Shown: positions 24,688-31,116 of the stretch, in pieces
Layout: every line of letters begins with the position of its first letter
Numbering within the stretch: position 1 is the stretch's first letter
Source of the DNA: Myxococcaceae bacterium
GTDB lineage: Bacteria; Myxococcota_A; UBA9160
NCBI GenBank assembly: GCA_905339255.1
Contig: CAJPFO010000192.1
Span: forward strand, 1-32,165
DNA length: 32,165 bases
Direction: 5' to 3'
The notes under the pieces: generated by a model
Database searches by the model: none
What the model was told of the DNA's origin: nothing
What the model saw: the letters and a program-made list of their open reading frames with translations, nothing else
Made by a program: the position numbers and the translations under genes

Positions 24688-27204
24688 TCACTCGGCGGAT
24701 TCGTAGGGACCCAGAAAGCGCTCCCCGTTGAAATGAATCATGTGCGTGGGCGACTCTGCCACCCATACCTCGGTTTCCCAGGAGATCTCGCCCAGGAACC
24801 TCACGAGCGTCTTGCGATCCAGGAACGCCGTTACGTAGACGAGCCCGGCCTTGGAGCCTCGGAAGAGGCGACCGAGTTCACCACGTCGCTTGGCGCTCAC
24901 GGGGCCATGGCTCGTGACCGCCTCGATCAATAGAAGCCAGTTTCTCTCGATGTGATGGACGACGACGTCTGGCATCTTTCCGTGCTCTCCCACCACGACC
25001 CCAAGCTCGGCGAGAGCGGCTCGCTCGAACGTCGCCCACTTCTCGTCCGTGTCCCCGACGTAGAGCACGTGCCCGCCCGCGGCGAAGCGCGGGCAGAGTT
25101 CTTCGACGATCGCCTTCAGGAGGGGGTTCTGGCCGCCAGGAGACAGGCGGACGGCCTTGCCGGACGGGAGCCGCACCGGGACGCGCTTCATCTCGCGAGG
25201 ACGGTCGTACCTCTGCTTCAGCGTCCCGGCGCCGGAGATGTGCTCTGCAAGCACGGCCTCCCACCGCCGAGTGCCAAAGGAGCGAAACACGGCCAGCGCT
25301 TCATCAACGATCTGGTAGACGTTCTTCGCGCTGTTCGTCGCCCGGTCAGGATCGTCCGGGTTCTGGACGATGAAGCCAGCGTCGAGGAACTGATGGACGC
25401 TTTGCCGCCGCACGGTCTCGCGTGTATTGGGTGCATATTTCTTCCCATAGTGCTTCTCGAAGAAATCCATCATGGGCGTGATACCACGCATTGGGTTGCT
25501 GGCCTTCGACCAAGGCCTGTCGGGCTTCAGATCGAGCAATGCGAGCAGCGTGAGTGCGGACCGCTCGTTCTGTTGCGCCCTCGGCAGACCGAGCGACTTC
25601 AATATGGACAGAGCCTGGTCGATCTTGCGTTTCGCTTGGACGGGATCGGGACCTGCCACCGGGAATACTTCCTCCCTCACGAGTCGATCGATGCCGTCCT
25701 GATCCGGCATTTCTTCGCCGACCTTGCGACCGAGGGCCTCGAGCGCCTCCCGGCTCGGATACCTCAGACTGCGCAGATCGGTCGCGTTGACCTGTGTGTG
25801 CCCGCTGAACTGTCGGAAGTGGACATCCACGAGCGTCGAGTTGAGGAATGCCGCGAGACCGCGAGCCAGCTCGGGCGGGAGGCCAGCGCCCTTCCGATGG
25901 AACACGTTCAAGTGATTCTCGAACCCAACCTCGCCCGCCCCGATTCGCTTGGGGTCATACACCGCAGCGACGATACGGCGCGGCTCCTCCTTTGCCGAGA
26001 AGCGTTTCACCAGTACGTACGTTCCCTCAGGCAGGAGCAACGCACGGGTTTCACCCCCAACGGCAATTGCATTTGCCTTCTTGCCGCTGGGCCTGGGCCA
26101 GTCGATGAATCCGTTCGAGAAGTGGGCGGGATGGATGAGCGGTGCGGTGCCTCGGGCCGGCTTCGCGCGCAGGTTTTCACGCGCTCGAAAGTCAACGACC
26201 CTACCGGTAGACGCGTCAATTCCGAGGTCGCTCAGGCTCGCCGTGAGTAGAGACATGCGATCTGCGAATGCCTGGTCGAGATTGTCCGTGATGAGACGAA
26301 TGAACCGTTCAGGATCACCGGGTCGCACGATCTGATCGCGCTTCGCGCTCCGCACTGAGAGCCACGGATCGTCGACGTCGGTGCTCGACGAGATGACGAT
26401 CTCGCCCGAGTCGCAGTGGTCCTTTACCGCGGCGATGATCATGTTCTCCTGCAACACGTCATCATCGCCGAATGCACGATCGCGCGACTCGAAGACATGG
26501 ATTCGCCGAAGGACCAGCTGGCTCAGAAGAAGCTCCCGAAACGACCTGAAGTACGGCCCATTGCAGAAACTCCGCGGCGAGATCGCCACCATCTCGCCGC
26601 CACGGTCGAGGAGCCTCAGAGTGAGAGCAAGAAAGGCCGTGTAGAGGTTGCTCGTCTCGATCCCGATCGTGCTGATCAGACGTCGAGCCTGCGACTCGCT
26701 GTGGATCTTCCGGTATGGCGGATTGAGGATGGCGGCATTGAAGGAGTCGCGCTTCGGAGCAAAGAGGCCCCCCTCGAGCGTGGTTGAGGCGGCCTCGACG
26801 AAGTCTTCCTTGTTGATCCGTGCTTCGAACTCGATTCCGGCATCAGCGGCAGCTCGCGCACAGAGTTGAAGGGTGGAATCGAGGTACCTCACCAGGTCGG
26901 GATCGAGCTCGTACACCGTGGCGATGATCCGAGCCGGGCGAGGCCGCCATTCGCACGCTTGCTCGACGAAGGCAGCAGTCAGGCTCCCGGTTCCCGCTCC
27001 GGGGTCGAGCAGCCGGATCTCATCGGGCCGCGCGGCGAACATGGACGCCATGAAGCGGGCCACGGGGGCAGGCGTGAGGAACTGCCCCATCTCCGATCGG
27101 CGGCCAGGATCGAGTCTCCGGCTGGCGTCCACGCGGAAGAAATCTGCGTGGTCGAGAAGTCCGCTGCTGGACTCGGTGAGTGCCGACTGAGCCATCGCGT
27201 ACAC
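24688..27204 (-). CDS. Single-chain restriction-modification enzyme: Eco57I-type N6-adenine methylase fused to BsuBI/PstI endonuclease
   Basis: An 838-residue fusion. The N-terminal half (about 35-490) is a gamma-type N6-adenine methyltransferase: QFLTPAPVARFMASM, SAM motif I LLDPGAGTGSL (65-75), catalytic NPPY (161-164), then a target-recognition region. Residues about 520-690 resemble the helical N-domain of BsuBI/PstI endonucleases. The rest (about 700-838) is the catalytic domain: GDTDEKWATFERAAL, MPDVVVHHIERNW, then LIEAVTSHGPVSAKR with the probable Asp746, Glu761 and Lys772. The size is close to the sum of separate BsuBI-type methylase and nuclease, so neither half looks truncated. CTGCAG is a guess for the target. 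The start may be GTG 27204 or ATG 27195 (with AAGG). GC content is lower than in the neighbours, suggesting transfer. Confidence 0.88.
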   Translation of the reverse strand: MYAMAQSALTESSSGLLDHADFFRVDASRRLDPGRRSEMGQFLTPAPVARFMASMFAARPDEIRLLDPGAGTGSLTAAFVEQACEWRPRPARIIATVYELDPDLVRYLDSTLQLCARAAADAGIEFEARINKEDFVEAASTTLEGGLFAPKRDSFNAAILNPPYRKIHSESQARRLISTIGIETSNLYTAFLALTLRLLDRGGEMVAISPRSFCNGPYFRSFRELLLSQLVLRRIHVFESRDRAFGDDDVLQENMIIAAVKDHCDSGEIVISSSTDVDDPWLSVRSAKRDQIVRPGDPERFIRLITDNLDQAFADRMSLLTASLSDLGIDASTGRVVDFRARENLRAKPARGTAPLIHPAHFSNGFIDWPRPSGKKANAIAVGGETRALLLPEGTYVLVKRFSAKEEPRRIVAAVYDPKRIGAGEVGFENHLNVFHRKGAGLPPELARGLAAFLNSTLVDVHFRQFSGHTQVNATDLRSLRYPSREALEALGRKVGEEMPDQDGIDRLVREEVFPVAGPDPVQAKRKIDQALSILKSLGLPRAQQNERSALTLLALLDLKPDRPWSKASNPMRGITPMMDFFEKHYGKKYAPNTRETVRRQSVHQFLDAGFIVQNPDDPDRATNSAKNVYQIVDEALAVFRSFGTRRWEAVLAEHISGAGTLKQRYDRPREMKRVPVRLPSGKAVRLSPGGQNPLLKAIVEELCPRFAAGGHVLYVGDTDEKWATFERAALAELGVVVGEHGKMPDVVVHHIERNWLLLIEAVTSHGPVSAKRRGELGRLFRGSKAGLVYVTAFLDRKTLVRFLGEISWETEVWVAESPTHMIHFNGERFLGPYESAE

Positions 27205-27351
27205 CTTGCCGGGACCTGGGGGGTGAGGTGACGCGGCGAACGGTGCCGGTATCGTACGAGGTCTTGAAGCCTCTTGCCAAGCCGCGATCCCTCAGCCTTG
27301 GCGCGACTCGACCGCGGCCGCTGGCGGCGGCCCTCCATGTGGGATCTGCCG

Positions 27352-27591
27352 TCATGTCGGCGCTCGCTCCGAAGCGTGGGAATTTGGTATCCCCGTCCGC
27401 CGAACCGCGTAGCTGACGGGAGCGATGCGAGGGCGTAAGACGTAGCGCCTCAGCACCTGGACCACTTCGAGGTCGATCAGGTAGGGCGCGTGCAGCGTCT
27501 CCGCTGGCGCGGAAATGCGCTCCACGACCTCGCGTCCCCTCTCCGTGACGAGCAGGAGCTCGAGGGCCGCGGAGGCGTCGAGTACGAGCAA
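27352..27591 (-). pseudogene. Truncated VapC-type PIN-domain toxin remnant
   Basis: From a TTG at 27591 the frame reads LLVLDASAALELLLVTERGR, continues through LHAPYLIDLEVVQVLRRYVL and then loses family likeness before stopping at 27352. The first 50 residues match the N-terminus of VapC PIN nucleases, including the first catalytic Asp (VLDAS) and the acidic residue in DLEVVQVLRR. The middle and C-terminal acidic residues are missing from a normal 130-140 residue protein, so it cannot be an active nuclease. No VapB antitoxin gene is visible. The surrounding 27205-27351 and 27592-27710 contain no other gene that I can support. Confidence 0.65.
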
Positions 27592-27710
27592 CGGCGGTTG
27601 CGCTCGGCGCGCACCGCGGGAGCGGCAGAGACATGCGAGCAGGACGTCTGCGAAGCAGGCCCGCAGTAGCGGAGGCCTGGCCGGGCGCAGCCCGGGCGCG
27701 AGGCCGGGGT

Positions 27711-27744
27711 CTTGTAAATCGGGAACCATTTCCCGATATTCAAG
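27711..27744. promoter_or_regulatory. Long inverted repeat abutting the DUF4143 ATPase start codon
   Basis: Arms 27711-27725 and 27730-27744 pair at 13 of 15 positions, including a perfect 8-bp core (ATCGGGAA and TTCCCGAT), around a CCAT spacer. The repeat ends two bases before the ATG at 27747, where a ribosome site would normally lie, and no other ribosome site is seen. It could be an operator for a dimeric repressor, or fold in mRNA and occlude translation start. Confidence 0.7.
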
Positions 27745-27746
27745 AC

Positions 27747-28910
27747 ATGCTGCCGCGCTACGCAGAACGGCGACTTCGCTCGGCGTTGCGAGAGCAGCCC
27801 GCAGCCGCGCTCCTCGGCCCTCGCCAGGTCGGGAAGACCACGCTTGCCCGTGCGCTCGGAGGGCACTACTTCGACCTCGAGCTCGAGACGGAACGCCTGC
27901 GGCTCGACCTCGAGTGGGAGCAACTCGTCCGAGCGAAGGGACTGCTGGTCCTCGACGAGGCCCAGGCATTCCCGGAAGTCTTCCCGCGGCTACGGGCAGC
28001 GATCGACGCCGAGCGATCGAGGACGGGACGCTTCTTGATTCTCGGCTCGGTCTCGCCCGCCCTGATGCGCTCGGTCTCGGATGCACTCACGGGTCGTCTC
28101 GCCCTCGTGGAGCTGACGCCCCTGCTCTCGACCGAGCTCGAGAACGATGCCCAGCGGGGGCGGCTCTGGCTGACGGGCGGCTATCCCGATGGCGGGGTCC
28201 TGCGTCCATCGCGGTTCCCCGGCTGGCAGCTCGACTACATCGAGCTGCTCGCGCAGCGAGACCTCCCCAACTGGGGGCTGCGCGCGGCTCCGCGACTCAC
28301 GATGCGGCTCATGCGCATGTTGGCGGCAACCCATGGCCAGACTTGGAACGGTGCGGCTCTGGCGCGGAGCCTGGGTCTCGATGCAAAGACGGTCGGACGT
28401 TACGTCGATTTCCTCGAGGGTTCCTACTTGATCCGGCGGCTCCCCCCCTATCACGCCAATCTGAAGAAGCGCATGGTCAAGGCGCCCAAGGTCTACTGGC
28501 GCGACAGCGGCCTGGCGCACGCGATGCTCGGCATGGAAGCCGAACGGCAGCTTCTCGAGCAGCCCTGGGTCGGAGCCAGCTTCGAGTGCCACGTGATCGA
28601 GCAGATCGTCGGACAGATCGAGGCGCTGGGGCGGCGGGTGCAGCCCTACTTTCTCCGCACGCACGACGGACATGAGATCGACCTCGTGCTCGAGGTCGGT
28701 GGATCCCGATGGGCCATCGAATGCAAGTTGTCCACGCAGCCCGATCGTCGCGATCTGGAGAAGCTCACGACGCTCGCGGAGGCGATCGGTGCGAAGCATC
28801 GAATCCTGGTTTCGCGATCGAGCAAAATCGTCGAGTCGTCAGCGGGAATCGTGTGCGACCTTCCCTGGCTCCTCGAGAACGTGGAAAGGCTGATCCAGGC
28901 TGATTCGTGA
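27747..28910 (+). CDS. AAA-type ATPase with C-terminal DUF4143 domain
   Basis: A 387-residue cytosolic ATPase of the widespread but uncharacterised AAA_14/DUF4143 family; the length is normal. The N-terminus reads MLPRYAERRLRSALREQPAA, followed by Walker A LLGPRQVGKTT (22-32) and Walker B GLLVLDEAQ (65-73). The DUF4143 half contains a helix-turn-helix-like segment (about 202-230, ALARSLGLDAKTVGRYVDFL). A C-terminal restriction-fold motif follows: GHEIDLVLEV with Asp312, then WAIECKLS with Glu325 and Lys327. The nuclease-like residues appear intact. The family is common near toxin-antitoxin and mobile genes, which fits the broken vapC before it and the MNT/HEPN remnant after it. The ATG at 27747 follows directly on an inverted repeat. 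Longer in-frame readings lack family sequence. Confidence 0.88.
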   Translation: MLPRYAERRLRSALREQPAAALLGPRQVGKTTLARALGGHYFDLELETERLRLDLEWEQLVRAKGLLVLDEAQAFPEVFPRLRAAIDAERSRTGRFLILGSVSPALMRSVSDALTGRLALVELTPLLSTELENDAQRGRLWLTGGYPDGGVLRPSRFPGWQLDYIELLAQRDLPNWGLRAAPRLTMRLMRMLAATHGQTWNGAALARSLGLDAKTVGRYVDFLEGSYLIRRLPPYHANLKKRMVKAPKVYWRDSGLAHAMLGMEAERQLLEQPWVGASFECHVIEQIVGQIEALGRRVQPYFLRTHDGHEIDLVLEVGGSRWAIECKLSTQPDRRDLEKLTTLAEAIGAKHRILVSRSSKIVESSAGIVCDLPWLLENVERLIQADS

Positions 28911-29047
28911 AGAAATGTCATCTCTCGGGATATGACCCAGGAGCCTCCGCAAACCCGGCGATTCAGACTCTGGGCGGCCCGAGAGTGGCAGGCACGGCGC
29001 TGGGTCGAGGATGACAGCGGCCACCGGGTGCGAGTAGGATGCCAGCG

Positions 29048-29362
29048 ATGGACGCGCTCGACGTCGTTCTCCGTGAGCTCCGGCCCATTCTGCAGGCCCG
29101 GCGGGCGCGAGCCGCGTACCTCATCGGCTCACGCGCCCGCGGGACTGCGCACTCCACGAGCGACATCGATCTCATCATCGTCGCCGAGAGCGAGCGACCG
29201 GTCGTGGAGCGCTTCAAGGACTATCTTGCGGCAATCGTGGCGTCGCCGGTCGGCGTCGATCTTCTCGTGTACACGCCCGACGAGTTCGATCGCATGGTGG
29301 CTGAGAAGCAGCCGTTTCTCGCACACGCGCTGGACGGCGCCAAGCTCGTCTATGAGGGATAG
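29048..29362 (+). CDS. MNT-type nucleotidyltransferase antitoxin (minimal nucleotidyltransferase)
   Basis: A 104-residue minimal nucleotidyltransferase. The polymerase-beta fold signature is complete: GSRARGTAHSTSDIDLIIV, with Gly27-Ser28 and the metal-binding Asp39 and Asp41, and a third acidic residue probably in VGVDLLVYTP. In two-gene HEPN/MNT systems such proteins neutralise a HEPN ribonuclease by adding AMP to it or by binding it. The ATG at 29048 is chosen because AGGA lies eight bases upstream; an ATG at 29039 is too close to that site. The stop overlaps the start of the truncated HEPN reading frame by 11 bases, the usual coupling in these operons. Confidence 0.85.
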   Translation: MDALDVVLRELRPILQARRARAAYLIGSRARGTAHSTSDIDLIIVAESERPVVERFKDYLAAIVASPVGVDLLVYTPDEFDRMVAEKQPFLAHALDGAKLVYEG

Positions 29363-29462
29363 CCGTTCGGAGGCGCAACGCTGGCGGCGGCAGGCGCGCG
29401 AGGCGATCGCGGCGGCCGAACGATTTCTGGCGCTGGCGGCGGGGGCCGCCCCCGCGGCATGA
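29352..29462 (+). pseudogene. Truncated HEPN-domain toxin remnant
   Basis: The frame from the ATG at 29352 begins MRDSRSEAQRWRRQAREAI and runs on as AAAERFLAL, like the first helix of HEPN proteins that follow MNT genes. It then passes into a low-complexity Ala/Gly run and stops after 36 residues. A full HEPN protein has about 130 residues and carries its catalytic RxxxxxH motif in the C-terminal half, which is absent here. No continuation is seen in the other frames before the next gene. The toxin is therefore probably inactive while its partner gene survives intact. Confidence 0.55.
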
Positions 29463-29556
29463 TCGGAGTGACCGGATCTGACACGGCCGATTGGCATTAC
29501 GAGGCAAAGAGCGGGCCGGTCGGTCGCCGGCGCCGGGCTCTCGTGAGGACTTCCCC

Positions 29557-31005
29557 ATGAAGCGCCACCATCGCCGCCGCGAGGCCACGCCCGTCGCGCA
29601 CATGATCCTGTCGAAGCGGATGGCGGATCACAAGCCGCACGACATGATCTGCGAGCTGGTCGACAACGCGTTCGACGCCGACGCGAAGCGGGTCTGGATC
29701 GAGCTCGGACGCCGCTCGATCATGGTCTGCGACGACGGCACGGGGATGGAGGACATCGACGACGCGGTGCGCTTCGGCAAGGGCACGCGCGCCGGAAGGC
29801 GCAGCGGCGTGCTCGGGCAGTACGGCGTCGGAATGACCGACGCGCTCTGCAAGCTCGGGCCTCGCGCCGAAGTGGTGACGCTGCACGACGGAGAGCTGCG
29901 AAAGCTCCGCGTCGATTGGGAGGAGTGCCTCCGCAACGGCCACTTCCCATATCTCTCCGACGCGAAGCCGCAGCAGGTGCGCGAGATGGCGCTCTTCGAA
30001 GCTGCGAGCGTCACCTCGGGGACGCGCGTTCGGATCCACGGCGATGCGCCGGGCTTCCAGCTCGACAAGCTCCGGCGGCTCCTCACCGAGCGCTACACGC
30101 CGGGGATCTGGCAGGGCCGCGAGATCTCCGTGCGTCGCGAGGGGCAGGAGTGGGCCACGATCGAGTTCATGGATCCCGGGCAGCTCGTGGACGTGATCGA
30201 GTACGACGGCGCGATCGACGGCATGCCCTACCACGTCTACGGCGGCCTCATGACGCGTCGCAATGTGGTGTACAACCGCGCGTTCATCGGCTACGCGTAT
30301 CGCTTCGTCGAGGAGACGACCGAGCTCTTCAAGGGTGTCTCGACGGCGCACCTGCAGGTCTTTCTCGGCGACGAGTGGCGCACCTGTCTCGGCACGCACA
30401 AGAACCGAGTCGAACTCAAGCGCGACGAGCTCTTCGAGGACATCCGCTCGCGGGCCAAGGACTGGCTCGCCGCGGCGGAGCGGCGGGCCGAGGCGCTCCA
30501 GCTCAGCAGCCTCGCGCTCGAGCTCGAAGAGTACATGGGGCGGATGGGCGAGCCGCACGGAACGGAGCCCGTGACGCCGGTGCGCCGCGATTCGGAAGCG
30601 AGCCGCCCGCGTAACCGGCCGAACGGGCGCAGCCAACCGCAGGAGGGCTCTGCAGCGGGCGATGAGAAGAGCACCTCACGGCGCCGCGGCATCCAGATCG
30701 CGTGGGACGCGGCGCTTCGTCAGATGGGCGAGCTTCGCGTCGCCGATGACGGCGAGATCACGGTCGTCCTCAACCCCGACGACCGCCGCATCCGCAACAT
30801 GCGCGAGCGACGCGACTGCCCGGGCCTCGTCCACGTGATCAGTGCCTACGTCGCGCAGTACGCCGCGCTCTCCGAGGAGAACGCGCGGCGCGTGCTGCGG
30901 CCCGGCATCCTCCGCTCGGCCGATCCGGGGCTGCGCGAGCACGAGCTCTACGCCCACTACTACGACCGGGTCGATCAGCCCGCCGTCGCGCACGAGCCCG
31001 AGTAG
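29557..31005 (+). CDS. GHKL-family ATPase (Hsp90/MutL/MORC-like) of unknown function
   Basis: A 482-residue protein from the ATG at 29557, with GTGAGGA upstream. The N-terminal GHKL ATP-binding fold is complete: N box ELVDNAFDADA (33-43), G1 box VCDDGTGM (57-64), G2 box GQYGVGM (87-93) and SGTRVRI (154-160). The second-domain lysine/arginine stretch GTHKNRVELKR (about 279-289) resembles the S5-fold transducer domain of this superfamily. A basic, Pro/Ser/Gly-rich linker (about 330-378) leads to a C-terminal domain (about 379-475) that I do not recognise. Such stand-alone ATPases are often ATP-driven clamps on DNA or in defence. It sits in a block of R-M and toxin-antitoxin remnants, but that is context only. 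The first 22 residues of a longer reading from 29491 are not used. Confidence 0.75.
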   Translation: MKRHHRRREATPVAHMILSKRMADHKPHDMICELVDNAFDADAKRVWIELGRRSIMVCDDGTGMEDIDDAVRFGKGTRAGRRSGVLGQYGVGMTDALCKLGPRAEVVTLHDGELRKLRVDWEECLRNGHFPYLSDAKPQQVREMALFEAASVTSGTRVRIHGDAPGFQLDKLRRLLTERYTPGIWQGREISVRREGQEWATIEFMDPGQLVDVIEYDGAIDGMPYHVYGGLMTRRNVVYNRAFIGYAYRFVEETTELFKGVSTAHLQVFLGDEWRTCLGTHKNRVELKRDELFEDIRSRAKDWLAAAERRAEALQLSSLALELEEYMGRMGEPHGTEPVTPVRRDSEASRPRNRPNGRSQPQEGSAAGDEKSTSRRRGIQIAWDAALRQMGELRVADDGEITVVLNPDDRRIRNMRERRDCPGLVHVISAYVAQYAALSEENARRVLRPGILRSADPGLREHELYAHYYDRVDQPAVAHEPE

Positions 31006-31050
31006 CGCGCCCGCAACGGCACCGCACGAGAAAACGCTCTCCCGCCCCCC

Positions 31051-31079
31051 TTGACGTTTTGATTTCGTTCGCGTACCCT
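31051..31079 (+). promoter_or_regulatory. Predicted sigma70-type promoter
   Basis: TTGACG (31051-31056) is followed after exactly 17 bases by TACCCT (31074-31079). The -35 matches five of six and the -10 three of six consensus bases. The region is visibly less GC-rich than its surroundings and lies 38 bases before the ATG of the gene at 31117. Confidence 0.5.
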
Positions 31080-31116
31080 CGTTCGTGTCATCCCACCGGT
31101 CCCGAACGGTTCGTGG

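Noticed and set aside
24688-27204. BREX (PglX) or DISARM methylase
   Set aside because: No other BREX or DISARM genes are adjacent, and the C-terminal part matches the BsuBI/PstI nuclease pattern instead.
29463-29556. Out-of-frame continuation of the HEPN gene
   Set aside because: None of the three frames shows HEPN helices or an RxxxxxH motif before the GHKL ATPase gene begins.
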